Positions 52,605 to 61,010 of a DNA stretch of 64,000 nucleotides are shown here, one piece after another. The position numbers were made by a program, and so were the translations under genes. Origin of the DNA: Acanthopleuribacter pedis (GTDB taxonomy: Bacteria; Acidobacteriota; Holophagae; Acanthopleuribacterales; Acanthopleuribacteraceae); contig NZ_JAFREP010000039.1 of NCBI RefSeq assembly GCF_017377855.1, positions 1-64,000 on the forward strand, written 5' to 3'. The notes beneath the pieces were generated by a model that was not told where the DNA came from, ran no database searches, and saw nothing but the letters and a program-made list of their open reading frames with translations. The first letter of the stretch is position 1. The number at the start of each line of letters is the position of its first letter.

Positions 52605-53591
52605 GTGAAAAAAGTATTGATTACCGGCAGTGCCGGCCACTTGGGTGAAGCCCTGGTCCGCACCTTCAAACAGCGGTTTCCCCAAACCGAGGTGATCTCG
52701 ATTGATGTACTGGCCTCGCCCTTCACCACCCATCAGGGCAGCATTGTTGATGCTGATTTGGTGGAACGGTGCATGGCGGGCGTCGACACGGTGATCCACC
52801 CGGCGACCCTCCACAAACCCCACGTGGCCACCCACAGCCGCCAGGATTTTGTCGACACCAACATTACCGGTACCCTGAACCTGTTGGAGGCGGCAGTGCG
52901 CCACAAGGTGGCGCGTTTCATTTTCACCAGCACCACCAGCACCTTCGGGCACGCGATGGGCAAGGATCCCAGCGAGGCCACCTGGATCACCGAGGACGTG
53001 GTCCCCATCCCGAAAAACATCTACGGGCTTACCAAAATCGCCGCGGAAAATATGTGCGCGCTGTTCCACCAAAAGTTCAAGCTGCCGGTCCTGGTCCTAC
53101 GAACCTCGCGGTTTTTCCCGGAAGAAGACGATAACCGCAACACCCGCGACGCTTTTAGCTGCGACAACACCAAACTGATCGAGTACCTTTACCGACGGGT
53201 TGATATCGAAGATGTGGTCGAGGCCCACCTGTGCGCGCTGGAACGCGCGGAGGCGATTGGCTTCGATACCTACATCATTAGCGCCACCACCCCGTTCACC
53301 CGGGCCGATTTGGTCGACCTCAAAACCGATCCGGCCAAGGTGGTGCAACGGGTGGCCGATTACGGTCCATTTTTCAAAAAACAGGGCTGGCGCATGTTCC
53401 CCAGCATCGACCGCGTTTACGTCAACACCAAGGCACGCGAGGCCCTGGGTTGGACGCCACGTTATGATTTCCAGGCGATGCTGGCACGGCTCCAAGCGGG
53501 CGACCCCCTGCAAACGCCCTTGGCTCAGGTGCTCGGTAAAAAAGGGTACCACAAGGAAACTTTTGAGGACGGTCCCTTTCCGGTGGATTAG
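52605..53591 (+). CDS. NAD-dependent epimerase/dehydratase (extended SDR)
   Basis: 328 residues from GTG at 52605, preceded by AAGGAG. Rossmann motif KVLITGSAGHLGEALVRTF, SIDVLAS after strand two (Asp favours NAD), active-site Ser/Thr region FIFTSTTSTFGHAM and IYGLTKIAAENMCALF (YxxxK). The C-terminal region (YVNTKAREALGWTPRYDFQA) is typical of sugar-nucleotide epimerase relatives. The substrate is uncertain. Same direction as the HAD gene with 96 bases between. Confidence 0.88.
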   Translation: MKKVLITGSAGHLGEALVRTFKQRFPQTEVISIDVLASPFTTHQGSIVDADLVERCMAGVDTVIHPATLHKPHVATHSRQDFVDTNITGTLNLLEAAVRHKVARFIFTSTTSTFGHAMGKDPSEATWITEDVVPIPKNIYGLTKIAAENMCALFHQKFKLPVLVLRTSRFFPEEDDNRNTRDAFSCDNTKLIEYLYRRVDIEDVVEAHLCALERAEAIGFDTYIISATTPFTRADLVDLKTDPAKVVQRVADYGPFFKKQGWRMFPSIDRVYVNTKAREALGWTPRYDFQAMLARLQAGDPLQTPLAQVLGKKGYHKETFEDGPFPVD

Positions 53592-53618
53592 ACCGGAGCG
53601 ATCCCCGGTGAACCCGGG

Positions 53619-55760
53619 TTAGGCGGGCTGGTTGTCGATATCGGCGAAGTAGTTGGGTTGCAACAAGCTGTGCAGATCATCCGGCGGCGCGGGCCGACAC
53701 AACAGGTAACCCTGCACCACGTCACAACCCAGCTCGCGCAAGACGTGTAACTGCGCGGGGTCTTCCACCCCCTCGGCAATCACCTTCAGCCCCAACTTCT
53801 GGGCCATGGCGATAATGGCGGACACAATAGTGAGGCTTCCCTCGTCTTCAAGAATTTTGAAAATAAACGAGCCGTCGATTTTCAAAATGTCCACGGGGAA
53901 CTTGGTTAGGTAAGCCAGGGATGAATAGCCGGTACCAAAATCGTCGATGGCGATGGTAATCCCCTTCTCGCGCAACTGTTTGAGAATGGCGATGGCTTCA
54001 TCCACGTTGCGCATCAACAGACTTTCCGTAATTTCAACTTCTAAAAACTCGGGCGGCAAACCGGTGCGTTGCAGCGCCTCCTCGATGACCTTAACCACGT
54101 TTTGGTGCATAAACTGGCGGCCCGAGAGGTTGACGGCCACGGTAATCGGGGGTAGCCCGGCGCGACGCCAGTTCATGTTGACCTCGCAGGCTTTGTCGAT
54201 CGCCCAAGCGCCAATCGGCAGGATCAGCCCGTTTTCCTCGGCAAGGGGAATGAATTGACCGGGGGAGATCATGCCGCGTTCCGCATGACGCCAGCGAATC
54301 AACGCCTCGACACCGACCACCCGGTTATCGGCTAAAGCCATCTGCGGCTGGAAATAAAGCAGGAGTTCGTCTTTGCCCAAGGCGTTGCGCAGATGGGATT
54401 CCAACGAAAGACGCTCCTCCGTGCCTTTTTCCATGTTGGGGTTGTAAATCTGGAAGTTGTTACGCCCCATTTCCTTGGCGTGGTACATGGCGCGTTCGCT
54501 ATTTTTTAACAGCAACTCGGCGTTTTTGCCGTGATGCGGGGCGATACACACACCGACGCTACAGGTGATGTACAACTCGCGTTCTTCCAAGGTGTAGGGT
54601 TTTTCCATCAGCTCGAGGATACGCTTGGCAATGTCCATCACCTGGGCCATCTGGGCAATGTTGTTCATAAAAAAGAGAAAGCGGCCGCCGCCGACATGAC
54701 CGAGCAACATCGGCGTTTCGCGGGGTTCGTGGGGCACAAACAAACGCTGGCCACACAGGGTTTTCAGCCGCTTGGCGCCCTCCAAAATTAAACGATCACC
54801 GAAACGGTGCCCAAAGGTTTCGTTCACTTTTTTGAATGAATCCAAATCCACAAAATATATGCCGAGAACACAACGCTGAATCAACATCGGCAAGCTGGCC
54901 TGCAACGCGGATTCGAAAAAGACCCGGTTGGGCAACTCGCTGAGCGGGTTGAAGTAAGCCAAGCGGCGGATTTTATCTTCCGATTTTTTGCGCTGGGTGA
55001 TGTCTTGAATAATGCCGCGAATGCGCGCGGGCACGCCGTGGGTATCGGTGGTTACGACCACTTCCTGGTGGACGTAGAGCATGTTCCCGTCGGGTTTCAT
55101 AATGCGGTGATCAATGGAAAAAGGCGTGCCGTCCTGAAACGCATCGCGAAGCTGGGCTTCCAGCGCGGGTCGGTCATCAGGGTGAACGGCACCCAGCAGC
55201 AAGTCAAAACTTTTGCGTTCGCGACCGACAAATCCGAAAAGGTGGTCGAGTTCATTGGACCACGTGATGGCTTTTTCGGTGAGTTTCCAATCCCAACTGC
55301 CGACGTGCGCGATTTTTTGCGCCATCTCCAAACCCAACTCTTGCTCGCGCAGCTTGCGGAACGCACGACTGGCCCGTAAGCAAAACAAACACCGCTGGGC
55401 CAGAACCACCCAATTGATGGGTTTGGTGAGGAAATCGGTGGCACCGGCCTGGAAGGACTTGGAAATCGACTCGTAATCGTTCATGCCGGTCACAATGATA
55501 ATGGGCACATCCAGACCGGCGGGATCGCGGCGCAAGGCCTTGCAGGTTTGGTAACCGTCCATCAAGGGCATGTTCACATCGAGAATCACCAAATCAGGAT
55601 TGAGCAGGCCAAACTTGTAAAGCGCGTCCTGGCCGTTCACGGCGACTTCGACCTGGAAACCATGGCGTGACAGGGCGGTGCGGCACAAACGGCGCGTGAA
55701 GGTATCGTCGTCGACGACGAGTACTTTCCCGAGCAGTTTTTCGGTTTCATCAGGCCGCAT
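53619..55760 (-). CDS. Response regulator with PAS, degenerate GGDEF and EAL domains (c-di-GMP phosphodiesterase)
   Basis: 713 residues from ATG at 55760. Receiver (~12-130) with VLVVDDDTFTRRL, Asp 61 in LVILDVNMPLMDGYQ and Lys in DFLTKPINW. A PAS domain (~150-270) has HVGSWDWKLTEKAITWSNEL and IRGIIQDITQRKK. A GGDEF domain (~285-440) has the signature changed to GHVGGGRFLFF, so cyclase activity is not expected. The EAL domain (~455-700) has VEALIRWRH, NLSGRQF, EITESLL, IDDFGTGYSSLAYL, DGSFI and IAEGVE, all catalytic residues present. It probably degrades c-di-GMP in response to phosphorylation. No cognate kinase adjoins it; the kinase at 61011 is a possible partner. Confidence 0.9.
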   Translation of the reverse strand: MRPDETEKLLGKVLVVDDDTFTRRLCRTALSRHGFQVEVAVNGQDALYKFGLLNPDLVILDVNMPLMDGYQTCKALRRDPAGLDVPIIIVTGMNDYESISKSFQAGATDFLTKPINWVVLAQRCLFCLRASRAFRKLREQELGLEMAQKIAHVGSWDWKLTEKAITWSNELDHLFGFVGRERKSFDLLLGAVHPDDRPALEAQLRDAFQDGTPFSIDHRIMKPDGNMLYVHQEVVVTTDTHGVPARIRGIIQDITQRKKSEDKIRRLAYFNPLSELPNRVFFESALQASLPMLIQRCVLGIYFVDLDSFKKVNETFGHRFGDRLILEGAKRLKTLCGQRLFVPHEPRETPMLLGHVGGGRFLFFMNNIAQMAQVMDIAKRILELMEKPYTLEERELYITCSVGVCIAPHHGKNAELLLKNSERAMYHAKEMGRNNFQIYNPNMEKGTEERLSLESHLRNALGKDELLLYFQPQMALADNRVVGVEALIRWRHAERGMISPGQFIPLAEENGLILPIGAWAIDKACEVNMNWRRAGLPPITVAVNLSGRQFMHQNVVKVIEEALQRTGLPPEFLEVEITESLLMRNVDEAIAILKQLREKGITIAIDDFGTGYSSLAYLTKFPVDILKIDGSFIFKILEDEGSLTIVSAIIAMAQKLGLKVIAEGVEDPAQLHVLRELGCDVVQGYLLCRPAPPDDLHSLLQPNYFADIDNQPA

Positions 55761-55986
55761 AAACCAACCTAAAAAGAGGCGATGCCCGGAGCCGGGTAAA
55801 TCACAAGGATTCACCGTTTGTCCGAACCAACATGAACTCACGAAAGACGGAACGCCCCGCCGTGATGGTTTCGATGCATTGATCCTCAAGGTGTGTAACC
55901 TTCAGTATTAACGGTTGGGCAAACAGGTTCAAGTAATTTCACCAAGGGCTCACAAAAATATCGGCACAAGCAGGCGGGAAGATAAG

Positions 55987-56919
55987 TTACGCAGGGCCGC
56001 TTTCCGCGCGCAAAAAAGCGACCTGATCGCGACCACTTTGTTTGGCAATGTACATGGCGCGGTCGGCACGCTCAAAAAAAGATCGCGGCTGGTCCGCGCC
56101 TGCAAGTTGGGTCACCCCGATGCTCATGGTGGCGCCGAAACGCAGTTCTCCCGCCTGGAAGCGACGCGCGGCAAAGTTGATGCGCAAACGTTCCGCGATC
56201 CCCAGCGCTTGGTCCAAGTGAATGTCCCGCAGCAAAACAACGACCTCCTCACCACCGTAGCGAAAGGCGGGGTCGCTGTCACGCAGGGTCGCGCGCACCA
56301 CATCACCCATTGCGGCAATCACATGGTCGCCAACCAAATGACCGTGGTTGTCGTTGATCGCCTTGAAACGGTCGATATCGAGCACCATCATCGACAGAAA
56401 CCGTTCGGTAACATGGGCTTGGGAAACCAAATCGGGCACGACGCGGTCGTAATAGGTCCGGTTGTAAAGTCCGGTAAGTTGATCGAGAACGGCCTCGCGT
56501 TCCAAACTTTCTTTGCCGGCCATCAGATCGCGAAAGAGGCGGCGGTTTTCGCGGCCCCACAACCACAACCCAATGCTAATTAACCCGATACCGGCAAGCT
56601 CCAGGCCGCCCTCCAAATTCAACCAGAGGGAATGGTTGAGATCGTAGATTTCGTCCAAACAATCAAACACTCGCCCCAGCAAAAACAACCAAAACCCGCT
56701 GTAAAGGGCCTGGTAAACATGACCTTTGAGGCGAACGCCGTGGATGTTGAACAACCAAAGCAGCACCAAAAAACACACGCCCAGTTCAAGAAGGAAATCC
56801 ACGAGTAAAAATTCTGCGACGGGCTGGACTGGAAATAATGACAGCAAACCCAACACAACAAAAAGTTGCACCGCAACACCGATAAAAAACGGCGCATACA
56901 CACTGGAAAACGAGCGCAT
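55987..56919 (-). CDS. Membrane diguanylate cyclase (GGDEF)
   Basis: 310 residues. Four or five membrane helices in the first ~125 residues (FFIGVAVQLFVVLGLLSLF, LLVDFLLELGVCFLVLLWLF, ALYSGFWLFLLGRVF, LAGIGLISIGLWLWG) are followed by a GGDEF domain (~145-305). The domain shows AVLDQLTGLYNRTYYDRV, VLDIDRFKAINDNHGH, the signature RYGGEEVVVLL (active GGEE form) and FERADRAMYIAKQSGRDQV. An RxxD inhibitory site is present as RDSD five residues before the signature. It synthesises c-di-GMP and is the likely opposing activity to the EAL protein next to it. Confidence 0.92.
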   Translation of the reverse strand: MRSFSSVYAPFFIGVAVQLFVVLGLLSLFPVQPVAEFLLVDFLLELGVCFLVLLWLFNIHGVRLKGHVYQALYSGFWLFLLGRVFDCLDEIYDLNHSLWLNLEGGLELAGIGLISIGLWLWGRENRRLFRDLMAGKESLEREAVLDQLTGLYNRTYYDRVVPDLVSQAHVTERFLSMMVLDIDRFKAINDNHGHLVGDHVIAAMGDVVRATLRDSDPAFRYGGEEVVVLLRDIHLDQALGIAERLRINFAARRFQAGELRFGATMSIGVTQLAGADQPRSFFERADRAMYIAKQSGRDQVAFLRAESGPA

Positions 56920-56995
56920 GTGGTGAGTACCCCGAAACCTTTGGTTGTCACATTTAACTTAATCGGTAGATAACACGCGTTCGTAACGGATAAAT

Positions 56996-57017
56996 AAAAA
57001 AGGCGGCCGAAGCCGCC
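56996..57017 (-). terminator. Rho-independent terminator of the thioredoxin-like gene
   Basis: On the minus strand GGCGGC-ttcg-GCCGCC is followed by TTTTTT, six bases after the stop of the gene at 57024. The UUCG tetraloop makes it a strong hairpin. Confidence 0.88.
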
Positions 57018-57023
57018 GTTGGT

Positions 57024-58235
57024 TTAGCTTTTTTTGTTGGTAGCCGCGTCCGCTTTAAGCGCTTCCCGGAAGCGTTTGAGCTGTTTCTCGTAGAATTCGC
57101 GTCCCGGGTGTTCCTTGACGGCTTTTTCCATCAGGTTCACCGCGGTGGCGGTGTTGCCGAGCAAATGCTCAATTTCAGCCTGGGTATCGAGGATCATGGC
57201 TTTCTGGGTGCCGGTTTTGGCCAGGGAAACCCCTTTGGCGGCCAGATCGCGCGCCTCGTCCAGGTTGACCTCGTTTTCAAAACTCCACCAAGCGTAACGG
57301 TTCAACTGGTCGGCATCCTCGCGCCAATTTTCAGGTAAGGCGGACGCATAACGTTTGGCGGCTTCTGCCTTGTTCTCATCCAAAAACAAGGCGGCGTCGG
57401 CCCACAGGGCGACGTACTTGGGGTCCTTGCTAATGTCGATACCCTGTTCATGGGTGAAGAAATCAATGGTGGCCTTGAGGTGGTGTTTAAAGATGCCTTT
57501 ATTTTTGGCGACTTTGGCCGAGTGCATCATGAACTGACCAACGGTGGGCACAATCTCCGGGTTTTCCTGAACCGCGGCCAAACCCGCCTGGTGGATGTCC
57601 TCCACCTTGTAAGCCTCGGGATTTTCTTTATGCTGTTTCCACTTGATTCTGAAAATTTGGAATTTCACATCTTTAATCTCGGCCACGGGGTTTTTGGCCA
57701 CATAGTCGAAATATTCCAATGCTTTGTCATACTTGAGTTCCGCCGTTAAAAAAGTGCCGAGCGAATAGGCGGTGGCGCTATCAGGGTTTTTCTCAAAATC
57801 GGCCAAACGCTCGGCCAAGGTGCGGGTATCGCCAAGGGATTCTTCTAACTTCTCAATGAAGTAGTCCGGCGAATAACCCGAGAAGCGGTTCACGACTTTC
57901 AAGTCATGGTTAAGCACGATGTAGGTGGGGTATCCATTAATCCCGTATTCTTTGGCCAGTTCAACGCCTTTGCCTTTTTCGGCGTCGACCTTCATCAGAA
58001 CCACTTTTTCCAAGGCGGCTTTGATTTTGTCGTTTTTCTTCATATCGCGGTCGAACATTTTACAAGGGCCACACCACACGGCGTAAAAATCAATCAGGAT
58101 GGGTTTCCCCTGTGCCACCGCTTGTTTCTGGGTCGCCTTCAGATCCCAACCCTCGGCTAAAAGGCTCGGTGCACCGAAAAAAGCCGCGGTTAATAAAGTG
58201 AATAGGAATCGCATCGGGATTCGCTGAATATGCAT
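57024..58235 (-). CDS. Periplasmic thioredoxin-fold protein with long helical C-terminus
   Basis: 403 residues; ATG at 58235 after GGGAGGAG. Signal peptide (FLFTLLTAAFFGAPSLLA). Thioredoxin domain (~30-140) with the redox motif ILIDFYAVWCGPCKMF (Cys 55, Cys 58) and cis-Pro in INGYPTYIVLN. The remaining ~260 residues are helical and TPR-like (ATAYSLGTFLTAELKYDKAL, ILDTQAEIEHLLGNTATAVN). It probably acts as a thiol-disulfide reductase in the periplasm, the repeats binding partner proteins. Single-gene unit with its own terminator. Confidence 0.9.
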   Translation of the reverse strand: MHIQRIPMRFLFTLLTAAFFGAPSLLAEGWDLKATQKQAVAQGKPILIDFYAVWCGPCKMFDRDMKKNDKIKAALEKVVLMKVDAEKGKGVELAKEYGINGYPTYIVLNHDLKVVNRFSGYSPDYFIEKLEESLGDTRTLAERLADFEKNPDSATAYSLGTFLTAELKYDKALEYFDYVAKNPVAEIKDVKFQIFRIKWKQHKENPEAYKVEDIHQAGLAAVQENPEIVPTVGQFMMHSAKVAKNKGIFKHHLKATIDFFTHEQGIDISKDPKYVALWADAALFLDENKAEAAKRYASALPENWREDADQLNRYAWWSFENEVNLDEARDLAAKGVSLAKTGTQKAMILDTQAEIEHLLGNTATAVNLMEKAVKEHPGREFYEKQLKRFREALKADAATNKKS

Positions 58236-58446
58236 GGTTTCTCCTCCCATCAATAAGAACACAATGTTTTAACATAACTCTATTTACGTGCTCAGGGTAA
58301 GCATTCGTTTCAGGAAGTTGCGGGATGGGCGTCGCAAACCGGAAAAACGGCGCGGCCACGATTCAATAACCACGGTGCCGAGCCGCTTCGGTTATGATGG
58401 GGCGGTTGGCGCAACCGGCCCGCAACCCATTCGACGAGGTGTTCCT

Positions 58447-59319
58447 TTGAAGCATCGTTTTTTACCCCTGATTGCGATCTTTTTGGTGATTTCCCAACAA
58501 CCGGCCATGGCTTGGGGCTATTTGGGTCACCGCATCATCGGTTATATGGCGGAGGCCCGCTTAACACCCAAAACCCTGACCGCGATTCAGGAGCTCACGG
58601 GCAAAAAAACCATCGCCGAAATCAGCACCTGGGCGGATGAAATCCGCTCGGAGGAACACTGGAACCCACGCGTCGACGGCAAACGCGTCACCATTCACGA
58701 CAACTGGCGCGACTACCGCAATCACCGTTTTTGGCATTACGTAACCGTTCGCGACAAAGCGGCCCTCGCCGATATAAACTCGGAAAGCCATCCCCTCTCC
58801 CAAGGTTATTTGGTCCCGAAAATGGTGGACAGCATGATGATGGTGACCCATCCCGACGCCCCCAAAAAAGAACGCGCCGAATCCGTTATGTTTTTGGCGC
58901 ACCTGGTTGGCGACGTTCACCAACCTCTGCACGTGGGGAACGGCGAAGATCGCGGCGGCAACGACGTTAAGGTCACCTTTGGCGAGAAAACCGGTTCCCT
59001 CCACTGGATTTGGGATTCGGCGGTGCTTGAGGAACAAGGTCTGGAAGCCGAGGCCTACGCGGATAAACTGCTCAAGGCAACGGACAAAACACAAATGGAC
59101 CAATGGGCCGCGGACGAATACCCGCAATGGGTTAAAGAATCCCTGGATCACCGCGATCAGGTTTACCGCTTGCCCAAACCCGGTGAAGACGGTGTTTACC
59201 CCCTTGACCCCGCCCCTTATGCCGCGGAGCACCTGCCCCTGATGGAGCAACGCATGGTGCAAGCCTCGGTCCGGTTGGCCAAGGTGTTGAACGACCTATT
59301 CGACCCAGCAACCAAATAA
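58447..59319 (+). CDS. Secreted S1/P1-type nuclease
   Basis: 290 residues from TTG at 58447 with GAGGT six bases before; no ATG fits the signal peptide (HRFLPLIAIFLVISQQPAMA). Cleavage after AMA leaves Trp as first mature residue, as needed in this family because the N-terminal Trp binds zinc. Other zinc ligands are in WGYLGHRIIGYMAE, STWADEIR, RFWHYVTV, FLAHLVGDVHQPLHVG and GGNDVKVTF, and LHWIWDSAVL. The family cleaves single-stranded DNA and RNA using three zinc ions. Extracellular nucleic-acid use fits the protease-rich neighbourhood. Confidence 0.92.
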   Translation: MKHRFLPLIAIFLVISQQPAMAWGYLGHRIIGYMAEARLTPKTLTAIQELTGKKTIAEISTWADEIRSEEHWNPRVDGKRVTIHDNWRDYRNHRFWHYVTVRDKAALADINSESHPLSQGYLVPKMVDSMMMVTHPDAPKKERAESVMFLAHLVGDVHQPLHVGNGEDRGGNDVKVTFGEKTGSLHWIWDSAVLEEQGLEAEAYADKLLKATDKTQMDQWAADEYPQWVKESLDHRDQVYRLPKPGEDGVYPLDPAPYAAEHLPLMEQRMVQASVRLAKVLNDLFDPATK

Positions 59320-59341
59320 CACCACCACCTTACACGCTGTC

Positions 59342-59364
59342 GCCGGGTCTTCCACGGACCCGGC
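59342..59364 (+). terminator. Hairpin after the nuclease gene
   Basis: A perfect 8-bp stem gccgggtc / gacccggc with a 7-nt loop and ccttta following, 23 bases past the stop. Confidence 0.6.
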
Positions 59365-59384
59365 CCTTTACCGGACCCCCCCCC

Positions 59385-60497
59385 ATGAACCAAACTGAAT
59401 CAGCTCAGGTTACCCGCAACTTCTCCCGAATTATCGCCTTCGATGTCGCCCGTGCTTTTGCCCTTTTTGGGATGATTTTTGTGAATTTTAAGATCACCAT
59501 CGGTGCCGAAACGGTCACGGGCGATTTACTCGGCGATCTCATCGGCCTGTTGGAAGGTCGCGCCGCCGCGCTGTTTGTCATCCTTGCCGGCACGGGATTA
59601 AGCCTGCTTTCACGCAAGGCACGGGAATCAAAGGATGCCGCGCGTTTGGCCGCCAACCGCGTCATGATTTGGCGCCGCGCCTTGTTTTTGTTTGTGTTTG
59701 GTTTGCTCTATACCCCGATTTGGCCGGCCGATATTCTCCACTTTTACGGGGTCTACCTGTTGTTCGGGGGCATGCTGCTGAACCATGCCGACCGCACGCT
59801 CATCAACGCCTCGGTCCTGTTTGTCCTCATCGGTTACGCCCTCTTGTTCACCCTCGATTACGCGGGTGACTGGAACTTCACCACCTTGGAATACCACAAC
59901 TTCTGGACCTTAACCGGCTTAATCAAGCACCTGTTTTTTAATGGGTTCCACCCGGTTTTCCCCTGGGCCTCCTTTCTCACCTTCGGTATGTGGTTGGGCC
60001 GCCTTGACCTGAGTAGCGCGGTCGTGCGCCGCAAACTCTGGGTACAGTCGCTTTGGGTGTTTGTCGCCGCCCAATGGGTGTTGCCCTTCCTGTTTGCCGC
60101 CCTCTTTCGGATGCTGGAGGTCAGTACCGAGGATACGGCCGCTTTGGTTTCACGTTCACCCATGCCGCCGACCCCGTTTTATATCTTCTCGGCGGGCGCC
60201 ACGGCCTGCATGCTGCTGCTAGCCTGTTTTTCCCTCTGCGATCAGTTGGTTGCGCGCCGGCGTCTGCAGCCCTTGGTCGCCACCGGCCAAATGGCGCTAA
60301 CCCTTTATGTGGCGCATGTATTGATCGGCATGGGTGGCTTGGAAGCCATGGGGTTGCTGGGCGGACAATCGCTCGCCTTTTCCGCGTTGGCGGCGCTGAC
60401 GTTCAGTGCCTTATGCGTGGCTTTTGCGACAGCGTGGCGCGCCAAGTTCCGCCACGGTCCGGTTGAATGGTTCATGCGCAAAACCACGGGTTTTTAA
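59385..60497 (+). CDS. DUF418/DUF1624-type multi-pass membrane protein
   Basis: 370 residues with about ten predicted membrane helices. The N-terminus IIAFDVARAFALFGMIFVNF carries the FDxxRxxAxxGM motif of the DUF418/heparan-acetyltransferase clan. LEGRAAALFVILAGTGLSLL, IWRRALFLFVFGLLYTPIW and the C-terminal FRHGPVEWFMRKTTGF (GPxEWxxR) match DUF418. Function is unknown in this family; acyl transfer across the membrane is suspected. ATG is directly behind a C-run without a clear ribosome-binding site. Confidence 0.82.
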   Translation: MNQTESAQVTRNFSRIIAFDVARAFALFGMIFVNFKITIGAETVTGDLLGDLIGLLEGRAAALFVILAGTGLSLLSRKARESKDAARLAANRVMIWRRALFLFVFGLLYTPIWPADILHFYGVYLLFGGMLLNHADRTLINASVLFVLIGYALLFTLDYAGDWNFTTLEYHNFWTLTGLIKHLFFNGFHPVFPWASFLTFGMWLGRLDLSSAVVRRKLWVQSLWVFVAAQWVLPFLFAALFRMLEVSTEDTAALVSRSPMPPTPFYIFSAGATACMLLLACFSLCDQLVARRRLQPLVATGQMALTLYVAHVLIGMGGLEAMGLLGGQSLAFSALAALTFSALCVAFATAWRAKFRHGPVEWFMRKTTGF

Positions 60498-61010
60498 GCG
60501 GATTCTTCGGCTCGGTCAACCATGGTGCCATCCGAGTGACCAAACGCTTAAGAAGCAGGGGCGAAACCGCTTAGAACCATAAGATCCAAGGACCGGGGCC
60601 ACCATGGGCGGGGTTGAACCCCTGCCGGGGCCGGCCCAAGGACCCCGGCGGCCCCGCGTAAATAAGCAGATTAATCACAGTTATTTCAGCTTCGGGAGCG
60701 AATCTTCGGTGAGAAATACGGACGATAGAGTTTTTTCTCGGACGGACTCTTTACGCCGCCACGGTATCTCTTTAAACTCAAGAGGTGGTGGGTATGCCAC
60801 CGCCGCGTTTCCCTCATCATGCTTCTTCCGCACACGCCCGGTGCGTGTCGCCCTTCAATCCACGCGACGTTTCACGACTTCGTGTTTTGTCCGATCCACG
60901 AATCCCGGCCGTTTTTTCGGTCGCGCTCGCCGCCAACCCGATAGCGACGCCCGTTCCAGATCGTCAGCGCGGTTTCGCCCTCGCAACGTCTCATCGCTTT
61001 TTGGACTTCC
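60498..61010. other. Intergenic with GC-rich palindromes, no gene seen
   Basis: 513 bases. A nested palindrome occurs at 60608-60657: outer gcgggg / ccccgc, inner gccgggg (60624) / ccccggc (60643), plus ggggtt / aacccc. It may terminate the DUF418 transcript. The rest has no credible frame; Arg/Ser-rich translations indicate non-coding sequence. Confidence 0.45.
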
